Assembly (NCBI GenBank): GCA_027491335.1
Contig: JAIXWJ010000040.1
Coordinates: forward strand, 1 to 39,819
Direction: 5' to 3'
Origin: Actinomycetes bacterium
GTDB lineage: Bacteria > Actinomycetota > Acidimicrobiia > Acidimicrobiales > Ilumatobacteraceae
Length of the DNA: 39,819 nt
Numbering within the stretch: the stretch's first letter is position 1; each line of letters opens with the position of its first letter. Position numbers and translations under genes: made by a program. Positions 8,841-17,713 of the stretch are shown here, in pieces. The notes below the pieces were generated by a model. The model made no database searches. It was not told where the DNA came from and worked only from the letters and a program-made list of their open reading frames with translations.

Positions 8841-10064
8841 TCAGGACTTCTTGCGAATCTCGACGATGCGCTCGTTGGCGTTGTTGGCGTCCTCACCCTT
8901 TTCGGCCAGAAGAGCGGAACGATCCTTGGCGGCCTCGCGCTCGGCCTTGGTGGTGTCGACACGAGCGATGGCGGCGTCGACCCCGTGCTCGTGGATGAAC
9001 TCGGCCCACTCCACGAGTGCCTCGACCATCTCGGATTCGGGGACCACGGCCACGTTGCGACCCTTCACGAACAAGTGACCGCGCTTGTTGCCCGCGGCGA
9101 TGCCGATGTCGGCGTCGCGGGCCTCCCCCGGACCGTTCACCACGCAACCCATCACCGCGACTTGTAGGGGAATCTGACGCTCTCCGAAGGCGGCCATGGC
9201 GCGATTGGCCACGTCGATGACGTCGATCTCGGCGCGACCGCACGACGGGCAGGCGATGAGGTCCACGTTCTTGCGCTCGCGCAATCCGAGGGCCTCCAAC
9301 AGCTGACGACCCGCGCGCGCCTCTTCCACCGGATCGGCGGTGAGGCTGTAGCGAATGGTGTCGCCGATGCCTTCCATGAGCAAAGTCGCGATTCCGGCGG
9401 TGGCTTTCAACAATCCACCGGGCAACGGTCCGGCCTCGGTGACGCCCAAATGGAGTGGATGATCGGTGGCCTCGCTCAGTTGTCGGTAGGCCTCCACCAT
9501 GAGGGGCACGTTGGACGCCTTCACGCTGATCTTGATCAGGTCGAAGTCGACCTCCTGGAAGTAGGCGATCTCGCGCATGGCGGACTCCACCATGGCCTCG
9601 GGGGTCACCTTGCCGCCGTACTTGTCGTACAACTCCGGGTCGAGCGATCCGCCGTTCACGCCGATGCGAATGGGAATGCCCCGGTCGCGGGCCTCGCTGG
9701 CGACGGCCTTGATGTGTTCGGGCTTGCGAATGTTGCCCGGGTTCAGCCGCAGGCCGTGCACACCGGCTTCCATGGCGGCCAAAGCCATCTTGTACTGATG
9801 ATGAATGTCGGCGATCACCGGGATGGGTGACCGCGGAACGATGCGCGCCAAACCCTCGGCGGCCTCGATCTCGTTGCACGTGCAGCGAATGATGTCGCAG
9901 CCCGCCGCGGCCAACGCGTAGATCTGTTGCAGCGTTCCCTCGACGTCGGCCGTCTTGGTGATGGTCATCGACTGCACCGTGATCGGAGCGTCACCGCCGA
10001 CGGCCACCTTGCCGACGTGGATCTGTCGAGTCGGTCGACGAGAGGTGATCGACGCGTGCTGCAT
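8841..10064 (-). CDS. ispG: 4-hydroxy-3-methylbut-2-enyl diphosphate synthase (IspG/GcpE)
   Basis: IspG carries out the penultimate MEP-pathway step, reductive dehydration of methylerythritol cyclodiphosphate to HMBPP, using a 4Fe-4S cluster. The 407-residue product reads RPTRQIHVGKVAVGGDAPITVQSM at the N-terminus, the typical family opening, then a TIM-barrel region (RLNPGNI, IRIGVNGGSLD) and the C-terminal cluster domain with CPSCGR and MGCVVNGPGEA. I chose the ATG at 10062-10064; a frame extension to 10169 adds residues not typical of the family. It follows rseP by 20 bases, with dxr just upstream, so two MEP enzymes share this operon. A charged tail (KAEREAAKDRSALLAEKGED) closes it. Confidence 0.97.
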   Translation of the reverse strand: MQHASITSRRPTRQIHVGKVAVGGDAPITVQSMTITKTADVEGTLQQIYALAAAGCDIIRCTCNEIEAAEGLARIVPRSPIPVIADIHHQYKMALAAMEAGVHGLRLNPGNIRKPEHIKAVASEARDRGIPIRIGVNGGSLDPELYDKYGGKVTPEAMVESAMREIAYFQEVDFDLIKISVKASNVPLMVEAYRQLSEATDHPLHLGVTEAGPLPGGLLKATAGIATLLMEGIGDTIRYSLTADPVEEARAGRQLLEALGLRERKNVDLIACPSCGRAEIDVIDVANRAMAAFGERQIPLQVAVMGCVVNGPGEARDADIGIAAGNKRGHLFVKGRNVAVVPESEMVEALVEWAEFIHEHGVDAAIARVDTTKAEREAAKDRSALLAEKGEDANNANERIVEIRKKS

Positions 10065-10084
10065 GACCGTCAGTCTGCCAACAA

Positions 10085-11347
10085 TCAGAACGGTCGTGTG
10101 AGATCGAGGTACAGGCCGGTGAAGGTGAGGAACATGAGAAGTGTCACGACCACCACCGTCGCCGGCCACATCTTCTCGACATCGGCGCGATACTCGCGAC
10201 CCTTGCGACTACGGATGCGCTCGTAGGTGGCGATGGCCGCATGGCCACCATCGAAGGGCAGAAGCGGCAAAAGGTTGAACAATCCCACGAAAACGTTGAT
10301 GGAGGCCAACACCTCCATGACCCCGTAGAAGCCGTCCCGATCACCGATCTCGCCGGCGACCTTGGTGACGCCGACCACCGTGGTGGGGCGCTTGGACGGA
10401 TCGGCCTCGTCATTGGTGAGTTGTTCCCACTGATTGGCCGGATTCACCACCGTCCCGATGCCCGAGAAGGTGCGGCCCATTCCGGTCCAGAGATCGCCCA
10501 TGACGTGCGAGAAACCATCGACGATTCCCAACTCGGATCGATCCCAATTGTCGGTGCCCACGCCCAGATATCCGAGACCGGATCCGGGCTCCGAGGGGCG
10601 TTCGATGAGGGTGACATCGAGTGCGGACGCCACACCGTCGCGGACGATCTCGACCGTGACCCGCTCGCCGGCACCGATGCCGCCGATGGTCTCGCTCAAT
10701 TCGTCGACGCTGTCGATGCTTCGTCCGCCGATGGTGGTGATGTGATCGCCGAGTTCGATGCCCGCGCGTTCGGCCGGCGAGCCTTCGGTGACCGCGAACA
10801 CCTTCACCTCGTTGGTCTCTTGGTATCGACCGCCGCTGGTGTACACGAACATCATGATGAGAATCGCGATGATCATGTGCATCATCGATCCGGCGGTGAT
10901 CACGAGCAATCGCCAGCGGTAGGGCTTGCTCGAGTACGCCACGTTCTCGTCGCCGGGCTCGACGGGATCGAGATTGTTCATGCCGACGATGCGCACGAAC
11001 GCGCCCAATGGCAACGCGCGCACGCCGTACTCGACGCCGTTGCGGGTCATGCTCCAGAGTTTGGGGCCGAACCCCATGAAGAACTGGGTGCGCTTCATTC
11101 CCGCCCAACCGGCGGTCACGAAGTGACCGACCTCGTGCAGGAACACCGACACCAAGAGTCCGACGACCAACACCAGACTCCAGACGTTGGTGACGCCCAA
11201 CCACACCAGCAGGCCGAAGATGACGATCCCGGACGTGACCGCGACCGACCGCTTGGGTTCCTGACGCTCGGGTGACGAACCATCGGGACCGTCTCCCACG
11301 GCCCCACCGGCCATCATTTCGTCGCGGAACGAGCGATAGAGCGTCAT
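10085..11347 (-). CDS. rseP: Site-2 intramembrane zinc protease (RseP/Rip1-type, M50)
   Basis: This polytopic membrane metalloprotease cleaves membrane-anchored regulators such as anti-sigma factors. The 420-residue protein has a charged cytosolic N-terminus (about 1-35), a first membrane helix containing HEVGH (H71, E72, H75), the conserved GFGPKLW and PLGAFVRIVGM region, a PDZ domain at about 180-265, and near residue 370 NLLPLLPFDGGH, which supplies the third zinc ligand (Asp), followed by a last membrane segment. Its start overlaps the dxr stop by 4 bases. The dxr-rseP-ispG order matches M. tuberculosis dxr-rip1-gcpE. The particular substrate is unknown. Confidence 0.95.
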   Translation of the reverse strand: MTLYRSFRDEMMAGGAVGDGPDGSSPERQEPKRSVAVTSGIVIFGLLVWLGVTNVWSLVLVVGLLVSVFLHEVGHFVTAGWAGMKRTQFFMGFGPKLWSMTRNGVEYGVRALPLGAFVRIVGMNNLDPVEPGDENVAYSSKPYRWRLLVITAGSMMHMIIAILIMMFVYTSGGRYQETNEVKVFAVTEGSPAERAGIELGDHITTIGGRSIDSVDELSETIGGIGAGERVTVEIVRDGVASALDVTLIERPSEPGSGLGYLGVGTDNWDRSELGIVDGFSHVMGDLWTGMGRTFSGIGTVVNPANQWEQLTNDEADPSKRPTTVVGVTKVAGEIGDRDGFYGVMEVLASINVFVGLFNLLPLLPFDGGHAAIATYERIRSRKGREYRADVEKMWPATVVVVTLLMFLTFTGLYLDLTRPF

Positions 11348-12516
11348 CGGGACAGAACTCTACGGGCGGCATCGCGCCCGCGCCGGTCGGCCTCGATGAT
11401 GTCGGCGGCGACAAGGTCACCCGTCGGTGATTCGTGCTGCTGAAGAGATTCCTCGACGGTTTCGGCGATCTGGGTCCAGCGCAATCCACCCTCGAGGAAT
11501 CGCTCGACCGCCACTTCGTTGGCCGCCGACATGAACGCGGGCGCCGTCCCTCCGACACGTCCGGCCTCGTACGCCAGATCGAGACATCGGAAGGTGCCCC
11601 GGTCCGGCGGTGCGAAATCGAGTCGTTGCAGGTTCTCCCAATCGATGCGTCCGAACGGTGTGGCGATGCGATGCGGATGCGCGAGGGCGTATCCGATGGG
11701 CAGTCGCATGTCGGGCAGACTCAATTGCGCCATCGTGCATCCGTCGGTGAACTCGACCATGGAGTGAATGATGCTTTGGGGGTGCACCACCACCTCGATG
11801 CGGTCGTACGGAACCCCGAACAACTCGTGGGCCTCGATCACCTCGAGCCCCTTGTTCATCAGCGTCGAGGAATCGATCGTGATCTTGGGGCCCATGCTCC
11901 AGGTCGGATGCGCCAACGCTTGATCGACCGTGACCGATCGCAGATCGTCGGTGGTGCGCCCACGAAAGGGGCCACCACTGGCGGTCAACACGATGCGCGC
12001 CACCTCGACGCCCTCGCGAACGGTAGAACGCAGACATTGATGCACCGCACAGTGCTCGCTGTCGACCGGAACGATCTCGGCGCCGGGTGTCGACCGCAAG
12101 GGACGCACCACCGGCCCGGCGGCGATGAGCGACTCCTTGTTCGCCAGAGCCAACCGCTTACCGGCGGCCAACGTCGCCAAGGTGACGTCGAGTCCGGCGA
12201 ATCCGACCACCGCGTTCACCACCACGTCGGCGTGCGCGACCAGATCCGACATGGTCGGCTCCACCCGAACTCCGGGCAAAGCCTCGCGAACCTCGGCCAC
12301 TCGGGACGCGTCGGCGACGGCCACCACGCCCACGGCGAACTCGCGAGCCTGAGCGATGAGCACGTCCACGGAGGAACCCACGCCGAGTGCGGTCACGACG
12401 TACTCCACGTCACGATCAGGACGCGCGTTCTCCGCGCGCACGACGTCGAGAGTCTGGGTGCCGATCGAACCGGACGAACCGGCGATCGCCACGCGAACGG
12501 TCGTGGGCGAACCCAT
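11344..12516 (-). CDS. dxr: 1-deoxy-D-xylulose 5-phosphate reductoisomerase
   Basis: Dxr converts DXP to methylerythritol 4-phosphate with NADPH, the committed MEP step. The 390-residue product starts VRVAIAGSSGSIGTQTLDVV (NADPH-binding), contains ALANKESLIAAG, the catalytic acidic segment VDSEHCAVHQCLR, the flexible-loop region LTASGGPFRGR with HPTWSMGPKITIDSSTLMNKGLEVIEAHELF, and the C-terminal helical domain. All expected motifs are present. ATG start at 12514-12516; stop overlaps rseP. It lies 28 bases after cdsA. Confidence 0.98.
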   Translation of the reverse strand: MGSPTTVRVAIAGSSGSIGTQTLDVVRAENARPDRDVEYVVTALGVGSSVDVLIAQAREFAVGVVAVADASRVAEVREALPGVRVEPTMSDLVAHADVVVNAVVGFAGLDVTLATLAAGKRLALANKESLIAAGPVVRPLRSTPGAEIVPVDSEHCAVHQCLRSTVREGVEVARIVLTASGGPFRGRTTDDLRSVTVDQALAHPTWSMGPKITIDSSTLMNKGLEVIEAHELFGVPYDRIEVVVHPQSIIHSMVEFTDGCTMAQLSLPDMRLPIGYALAHPHRIATPFGRIDWENLQRLDFAPPDRGTFRCLDLAYEAGRVGGTAPAFMSAANEVAVERFLEGGLRWTQIAETVEESLQQHESPTGDLVAADIIEADRRGRDAARRVLSR

Positions 12517-12525
12517 CAGCGACCG

Positions 12526-12555
12526 CCCGTCACGACATGTCCCGTCACGACATGT
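12526..12555. repeat. Tandem 15-bp duplication at the cdsA 3' end
   Basis: CCCGTCACGACATGT occurs twice in direct succession. The right copy encodes the last residues and stop codon of cdsA (minus strand); the left copy is in the cdsA-dxr gap and preserves a would-be second stop. A recent slippage duplication is the simplest reading. Confidence 0.85.
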
Positions 12556-13978
12556 ACGGCTGGAGCACCATCAAGAGGTAGTACGACGCGGGCAGGACGA
12601 ACAGGAATCCGTCGAACCGGTCGAGCACTCCGCCATGGCCACGAATGACCGTGCCGAAGTCCTTGATCTCGAGGTTGCGCTTGAACATGCTCTCGACCAT
12701 GTCGCCCAAGGGCGCCAGGACCATCACGACGATGGCCAACAGCAACACCTCGCCGATGTCGTTCCAGGTGTCGCTCTGCAGGCTGACGATCCACATCACG
12801 ACCAGGGTGGCCAACGAACCGCCGAGCAGACCCTCGACCGTCTTGTTGGGGCTGATCCACTTGTGCAACGGCGTGTTGCCGGCGGCCGAGCCGACGAACA
12901 ACGCACCGACGTCGTTGGCGATCACGCCCGCCGCGACGATGAACAAGGTGTCCGTGCCAACGTGCGAGAGGCCCGGCGTGTTGGACGCACCCGCCAGCAA
13001 CGCGCCGTACGCACCGAGCAGACCGATCCAGGTCACGCCGAGCGTGGTGATGGCCACGTTCGGCATGGGGTTGGACTGAACGCTGTCGGCACCGATGTAG
13101 GTGATCGCCGAGGCCATGAACGCGAAGGTGAACACCAGCGGGAGCGCTCCGTCTCCCACCCAGTACGCGGCCAACGGCGCCGCGATGCAGGTGACGATGC
13201 CCACGATGGTGGCCGGTCGGTAGCGACGCTCGACGATCTTCTCGAAGAACTCGACGGCAGCGAGACCGCACACCAGCACCACGATGGCCAGCACGGCCAC
13301 CGGCTTCCAGATCAACGCGGCCACGAAGGCCGCCAACATCAGCAAGCCGACGGCGATCGCGGTGGGCATGTCTCGGCCACCAACGCCCGCGGCCGGACGC
13401 GGAGCGCGCGCCGGGCGCGCCTCGGGTCGCGGACGAGCCTCGGGTCGCGGACGAGCACCACTGCCGGTGCGACTGGTCGAATCCTCGCCGATGGAGAACT
13501 CGCCCGGAGCCGGCATCGGCCGAGTGGACGCGCCCGTCGTGGAATCCTCGGGGCGACGCACGGCCCCGGTGCTCGGGTCACGGCGGGTTCCGCCGGTGGA
13601 CTCGCCCAAGCGCACGCGCGGACGACCACCACTCGGGTCAGCGACGCGCGGTGCCGGGCCGGACGGATCGTCGGGCACCGGACGGGGCGCCGAACCCGAA
13701 TACGAGCCCCACACGTCGACATCTTCGGGCGCGGACTCACGCAAGATCGGCCGCGAGGTGCCACCCGAGCGCTCCTCGGGGAACAACGGGGCCCTCTCCG
13801 ACGACGGCGACTCGGTCCAATGGGGCAAGGGCCCGGTGTCGTCGGATCCGAAGCTCAACGGAGCGCCCTCGTCGGTCTCCTCGTCGGAGAAACGAAGCTC
13901 ACCGAAATCGTCGAACTCGTCGTCGTTCTGGTCGTTGGGGCCGTTTCCGGATCCTCGGCGCCACATGTCATCGCTCAT
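12545..13978 (-). CDS. cdsA: Phosphatidate cytidylyltransferase with long disordered N-terminus
   Basis: CdsA makes CDP-diacylglycerol from phosphatidate and CTP in the inner membrane. Membrane segments begin near residue 205, and the C-terminal family signature is intact (SPNKTVEGLLGG; MFKRNLEIKDFG then GHGGVLDRFDGFLF). Residues 1-203 are an unusual hydrophilic region, acidic at first and then rich in Pro/Arg/Gly, with a PRPEARPRPEARP-type repeat, giving 477 residues against about 270-300 for ordinary CdsA. I chose the ATG at 13976-13978 for its good upstream Shine-Dalgarno (GGGGAGA). The gene follows frr by 22 bases. Function is secure; the extension may be regulatory. Confidence 0.95.
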   Translation of the reverse strand: MSDDMWRRGSGNGPNDQNDDEFDDFGELRFSDEETDEGAPLSFGSDDTGPLPHWTESPSSERAPLFPEERSGGTSRPILRESAPEDVDVWGSYSGSAPRPVPDDPSGPAPRVADPSGGRPRVRLGESTGGTRRDPSTGAVRRPEDSTTGASTRPMPAPGEFSIGEDSTSRTGSGARPRPEARPRPEARPARAPRPAAGVGGRDMPTAIAVGLLMLAAFVAALIWKPVAVLAIVVLVCGLAAVEFFEKIVERRYRPATIVGIVTCIAAPLAAYWVGDGALPLVFTFAFMASAITYIGADSVQSNPMPNVAITTLGVTWIGLLGAYGALLAGASNTPGLSHVGTDTLFIVAAGVIANDVGALFVGSAAGNTPLHKWISPNKTVEGLLGGSLATLVVMWIVSLQSDTWNDIGEVLLLAIVVMVLAPLGDMVESMFKRNLEIKDFGTVIRGHGGVLDRFDGFLFVLPASYYLLMVLQPYMS

Positions 13979-14000
13979 GATTGTCTCCCCTTCGGTCTGG

Positions 14001-14558
14001 TCAGACTTCCAGAAGTTCCTGTTCCTTGCGTTGCACGGCCTTGTCGATGTGCTCGACGTGATCGTGGGTGATCTTGTCCAGTTCCTTTTCGGCTCGTTCC
14101 AGTTCGTCGGCCGAGATCTCGCCAGCCTTCTCCGCCGTCTCGAGTTGCTTGCGCGCGTCACGACGAACGTTGCGAACGGCCACACGACCGTCCTCGGCCA
14201 TATTCTTCACCAGTTTCACGTAGTCCCGGCGTCGCTCTTCGGTGAGCATCGGGAAGTTGAGTCGGATGACGACTCCGTCGTTCGAGGGAGACATTCCGAG
14301 ATCACTGTCGCGAATGGCCTTCTCGATGGCGCCCAAAGAACCACGGTCGTGGGGCTTGATGACCAGCACCCGGGCCTCGGGAACCTGGAAGCCCGCCAAC
14401 TGCTGCAATGGGCAATCGGCTCCGTAGTAGTTCACCATCAGCTTCTCGACCAGAGCCGGGGTGGCTCGGCCGGTGCGCACCGTCGTGAACTGGGCTTGAG
14501 CGTGCTCGACGGCCTTGTCCATCTTGTCGATGGCCTCGAGAAGAATGTCGTCGGTCAC
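14001..14558 (-). CDS. frr: Ribosome recycling factor
   Basis: RRF splits post-termination ribosomes together with EF-G. The 185-residue product is full length: ITDDILL-type start, the TGRATPALVEKLMVNYYGADCPLQQLA hinge region, NDGVVIRLNFPMLTEERRRDYVKLVKNMAEDGRVAVRNVRRDA, and a C-terminal helix ending EQELLEV. It starts with GTG at 14556-14558, and that GTGA overlaps the pyrH stop by 4 bases. The pyrH-frr-cdsA order is the usual one. Confidence 0.98.
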   Translation of the reverse strand: MTDDILLEAIDKMDKAVEHAQAQFTTVRTGRATPALVEKLMVNYYGADCPLQQLAGFQVPEARVLVIKPHDRGSLGAIEKAIRDSDLGMSPSNDGVVIRLNFPMLTEERRRDYVKLVKNMAEDGRVAVRNVRRDARKQLETAEKAGEISADELERAEKELDKITHDHVEHIDKAVQRKEQELLEV

Positions 14559-15289
14559 CCGACCAGCGTACCTATGCGCTGACCCTCCAGAACGGATCTG
14601 ATGTTTCCCGGCGTGCTGACGTCGAACACCACGATCGGGATCTTGTTGTCACGGCAGAAGGCGATCGCCGTGGCATCCATGACCCGCAATTCCTTCTCGA
14701 TGACCTCTTTGTGGGACACGCGGTCGTAACGAGTGGCGGTGGAGTCCAGTTTGGGGTCCGCGGTGTACACACCATCGACGCCCGAGTGAGTGCCCTTCAA
14801 GATGGCCTCGGCGTCGATCTCGGCGGCGCGCAGAGCGGCCGCGGTGTCGGTGGTGAAGAACGGGTTGCCGGTTCCACCGGCGAAAATGACGACCCGGCCC
14901 TTCTCCATGTGACGCTCGGCGCGACGACGGATGTACGGCTCGGCGACCTTGGGCATCTCGATCGCGGTCATGACACGGCTGTTCTGACCCACCCGTTCGA
15001 GCGCGTCCTGCAGGGCGAGGCCGTTCATGACCGTGGCGATCATTCCCATGAAGTCGGCCTGCGCCTGATCCATGCCCTGACCGGCCCCCTTCAGACCGCG
15101 CCAGAAGTTGCCTCCCCCGACGACGACGGCGATGTCGATCTTCAGGTTCTCGCGCACGTCCTTGATCTCGGTCGCCACCTGATGCAACACGTTGGTGTCG
15201 AGGCCGAAACCCGTGGGCTCGGCCAGAGCCTCACCCGACAATTTGAGGATGACCCGCTTCCACCGGGGACGATCCTCGGTCGCGGCCAT
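14555..15289 (-). CDS. pyrH: Uridylate kinase
   Basis: PyrH phosphorylates UMP to UDP and is the bacterial hexameric enzyme of the amino-acid-kinase fold. The 244 residues include KRVILKLSGEALAEP near the N-terminus, VVGGGNFWRG, the DFMGMIATVMNGLALQDALE helix, FAGGTGNPFFTTDTAAALRAAEI, and KLDSTATRYDRVSHKEVI near the end. It starts at the ATG at 15287-15289, six bases after tsf. Length and motifs are complete. Confidence 0.98.
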   Translation of the reverse strand: MAATEDRPRWKRVILKLSGEALAEPTGFGLDTNVLHQVATEIKDVRENLKIDIAVVVGGGNFWRGLKGAGQGMDQAQADFMGMIATVMNGLALQDALERVGQNSRVMTAIEMPKVAEPYIRRRAERHMEKGRVVIFAGGTGNPFFTTDTAAALRAAEIDAEAILKGTHSGVDGVYTADPKLDSTATRYDRVSHKEVIEKELRVMDATAIAFCRDNKIPIVVFDVSTPGNIRSVLEGQRIGTLVG

Positions 15290-15295
15290 GTCGGA

Positions 15296-16084
15296 TCAGC
15301 CGATCTCGATCTGGGCGAATCGCACGATGCTCGCGCCACCCAGAACCTGGGTGACCGACTGCTTGTCGTCCTTGGCGTACGCCTGCTCGACGAGGCACAC
15401 GTCCTTGAAGAAACCGTTGATTCGTCCTTCGACGATCTTGGGAAGCGCCGCCTCGGGCTTGCCCTCGTTGCGGCTGATCGTCTCGAGCGTCGCGCGCTCC
15501 TTGTCCACCACGTCGGCGGGAACCTCGTCGCGCGACAGGTACTTCGGACGAGCGAAGGCGATGTGCACGGCGATGTCGTGAGCCAGATCCACCGAACCGT
15601 TGGCGATCTCGACGAGAACCGCGTTCACGCCACGACCACCCTGGATGTGCTGGTAGCTGTCGATGACGTTGCCCGGAGCGGCCTCGATGCGAGCGACCTC
15701 ACCCAGTTCGATCTTCTCTTTCAAGGTGATCTTCAGATCGTCGAGGATGGCGGTGCGCTCGGAGACGGCGGCCTCACCCTTGGCGGCCACCAGTTCGGCC
15801 AACGCCTGAGCCTCGGCCTTGAACTGATCGCTGCCGGCGACGAAGTCGGTCTCGCACTTCAACTTCACGATGGCGCCCACGTTGCCCGACACCACGAGGG
15901 CCACGACACCTTGGGTGTTCTCGCGGTCGTCGCGCTTGGCCGACGCGGCCAAGCCCTTCTCGCGCAGCCACTGCTTGGCCTCTTCCATGTCGCCGTTGTT
16001 GGCTTCGAGGGCCTTCTTGCAATCCATCATTCCGGCGCCGGTCGACTGGCGCAGGGTCTGAACGTCTTTGGCGGTGAACGACAT
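15296..16084 (-). CDS. tsf: Elongation factor Ts
   Basis: EF-Ts recycles EF-Tu by nucleotide exchange. The 262-residue protein opens with a UBA-like domain (VQTLRQSTGAGMMDCKKALEANNGDMEEA), then the KGLAAS and TDFVA-type core segment (VKLKCETDFVAGSDQF), then the dimerisation-type C-terminal region (AFARPKYLSRDEVPADVV). It starts three bases after the rpsB stop and is presumably co-transcribed with it. Confidence 0.98.
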   Translation of the reverse strand: MSFTAKDVQTLRQSTGAGMMDCKKALEANNGDMEEAKQWLREKGLAASAKRDDRENTQGVVALVVSGNVGAIVKLKCETDFVAGSDQFKAEAQALAELVAAKGEAAVSERTAILDDLKITLKEKIELGEVARIEAAPGNVIDSYQHIQGGRGVNAVLVEIANGSVDLAHDIAVHIAFARPKYLSRDEVPADVVDKERATLETISRNEGKPEAALPKIVEGRINGFFKDVCLVEQAYAKDDKQSVTQVLGGASIVRFAQIEIG

Positions 16085-16087
16085 GGC

Positions 16088-16948
16088 TCAGGCCTCCGGG
16101 GTGGTCTCGGCCGCGGCAGCGGCGGTCTTGGCGGCGGCCAACTTGGCCTCGCGCTCGGCTTGGGCGGCCGCGGCCGCGGCGCGGGCCTTGGCCTGATCGG
16201 CGGCGAACTCGGCCTTCTCGGCCTCGGAGCGCTCGGGGGCCACGAGGCCCGGGTTGCGCTTTGACGCGATGTAGCGACCCTCGATGACCGCCTCGGCGAT
16301 GACCTTCGACATGAGCTCGTTGGCGCGGATCGCGTCATCGTTGCCCGGGATCGGGAAGGTGATCAGGTCGGGATCGACGTTGGTGTCGACGATGGCCACG
16401 ACGGGGATACCGAGCTTGTTGGCCTCGGTGACTCCGATGTGCTCCTTCTTCGTGTCGATGATGAACACGGCGTCGGGACGACGAGTCATGTGGCGAATAC
16501 CGCTGAGGTTCTTCTGCAGCTTGGCCAATTCGCGGCTCTTGAGGAGCGCTTCCTTCTTCGGCATGAGATCGAACTCGCCGGTCTCCTTCAGACGCTCGAG
16601 TTCGAGCATCTTCTGGACGCGCTTGTGGATGGTCTCGAAGTTGGTGAGCATGCCACCGAGCCAACGCTCGTTGATGTAGGGCATGCCACACTTCTCGGCG
16701 AAGCCGGCGATGGGATCCTGAGCCTGCTGCTTCGTGCCGATGAACAACACGTTTCCGCCCTTGGCCGACAGGTCGCGGATGAAGGCGTACGCCGTCTCGA
16801 TGCGCTCGAGCGTCTGCTGCAGGTCGATGATGTAGATGTCGTTGCGCTCACCGAAGATGAATCGCTTCATCTTGGGGTTCCAACGACGGGTCTGGTGGCC
16901 GAAGTGAACTCGCGCTTCCAGAAGTTGACGCATCGTGACGATGGCCAT
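16088..16948 (-). CDS. rpsB: 30S ribosomal protein S2
   Basis: The 286-residue product starts [28 protein letters not shown], the conserved S2 opening, and contains [25 protein letters not shown] and [23 protein letters not shown]. After residue 235 a tail rich in Ala, Lys and Glu ([23 protein letters not shown] within it) extends beyond the family core. The ATG at 16946-16948 is chosen because of the Shine-Dalgarno AGAGGAAA six bases upstream; the frame extends much further upstream but without homology. A structured leader is described at 16992-17007. Confidence 0.98.
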   Translation of the reverse strand: MAIVTMRQLLEARVHFGHQTRRWNPKMKRFIFGERNDIYIIDLQQTLERIETAYAFIRDLSAKGGNVLFIGTKQQAQDPIAGFAEKCGMPYINERWLGGMLTNFETIHKRVQKMLELERLKETGEFDLMPKKEALLKSRELAKLQKNLSGIRHMTRRPDAVFIIDTKKEHIGVTEANKLGIPVVAIVDTNVDPDLITFPIPGNDDAIRANELMSKVIAEAVIEGRYIASKRNPGLVAPERSEAEKAEFAADQAKARAAAAAAQAEREAKLAAAKTAAAAAETTPEA

Positions 16949-16991
16949 GACATTTCCTCTCGTGACTGCGGTTCGGGACACCGGCCGACGC

Positions 16992-17007
16992 GACACCCGA
17001 AGGTGCC
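16992..17007 (-). promoter_or_regulatory. UUCG hairpin in the rpsB leader
   Basis: On the minus strand GGCACC-TTCG-GGTGTC forms a 6-bp stem (one G-U) capped by the very stable C(UUCG)G tetraloop, 44 bases upstream of the rpsB ATG. No U-tract follows, so it is not a terminator. S2 autoregulates rpsB-tsf through the leader in E. coli; a similar role here is only a possibility. The rest of the 118-base gap shows no clear promoter. Confidence 0.5.
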
Positions 17008-17067
17008 GACCGCAGGACGCGACCGGTGTGTACTGGTACGGACCGGTATTCCGGGCCGCAGGGCAGG

Positions 17068-17676
17068 CTAGCGGGAGTTCGGGGTGGCCGGACAGACCAG
17101 CCGCGGTGGCGACGATCGCCACCGACCCGACCGAGGCACCAAACGGGCGGACACCCGCCAGCGGCCGAGCATCGGACCCGGATCGAGATACTGCCCCACC
17201 CAGTTCTTTTCGGGCCCATTTTTCTCTCCCGGGCTGGTCCGCCTCACGCTGAGGGTGATGGGCCACCCTCCCGCATCGCCGACCCGCTCCCCGCGGCGCA
17301 CCGGATCGCCCCGACGGGGGTTGGGGCCTTCGGCCGACACATCGTCGAGGAGCAGCCCACCCACGGTCACCACCATGCCCGGAGCGAACGTCGTCGAGTC
17401 GCGCGGGTCGATCGTGATGTACAACCGGCCCCCGACGAATCCGTAGAACGCCACGGTGCCGGCCACCGGCGACAGAACCGCCTCGCCCAGAGTGCTGGCG
17501 AAGTCGATGGTGCGATGGCCGGGACAATACGGACACGCGGGCGCCACGTACGGTGCCACCACTCGACCCGACACCGGAGGCTGAAGACAGTCGCCGGCGA
17601 CGCCTCCGAGCGTCGTCGGCAAGATACCCGTCGATAGCAAAGTGGACACGGACACGAGTGCGGCGATTCCCAACAT
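17068..17676 (-). CDS. Secreted M23-like (LytM) domain protein, probably inactive
   Basis: The 202-residue protein has a hydrophobic N-terminal segment ([18 protein letters not shown], about 2-19) that fits a signal sequence or anchor. A degenerate peptidase M23 domain follows: HRTIDFAS supplies His54 and Asp58 of the HxxxD zinc motif, then [24 protein letters not shown]. The second zinc motif, HxH in a PHLHFE-type context, is replaced by a [11 protein letters not shown]-type sequence near 137-145, so metal binding and hydrolysis look lost. Cys30, Cys48 and Cys51 could form a disulfide. An M23-like gene between whiG and rpsB is common in actinobacteria. A binding or activator role in the wall is inferred. 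Confidence 0.75.
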   Translation of the reverse strand: MLGIAALVSVSTLLSTGILPTTLGGVAGDCLQPPVSGRVVAPYVAPACPYCPGHRTIDFASTLGEAVLSPVAGTVAFYGFVGGRLYITIDPRDSTTFAPGMVVTVGGLLLDDVSAEGPNPRRGDPVRRGERVGDAGGWPITLSVRRTSPGEKNGPEKNWVGQYLDPGPMLGRWRVSARLVPRSGRWRSSPPRLVCPATPNSR

Positions 17677-17713
17677 GCGTTGGGGTGAGCGTGACGCCCC
17701 GACGGGCGGAATG

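Noticed and set aside
12356-14071. Plus-strand open frame antisense to cdsA
   Set aside because: Shadow of cdsA with His/Arg/Gly-rich composition; cdsA has clear motifs and a Shine-Dalgarno.
16088-17536. Longer rpsB start far upstream
   Set aside because: The extra 196 codons have no homology and run over the M23-like gene; the ATG at 16948 has a good Shine-Dalgarno and the conserved S2 start.
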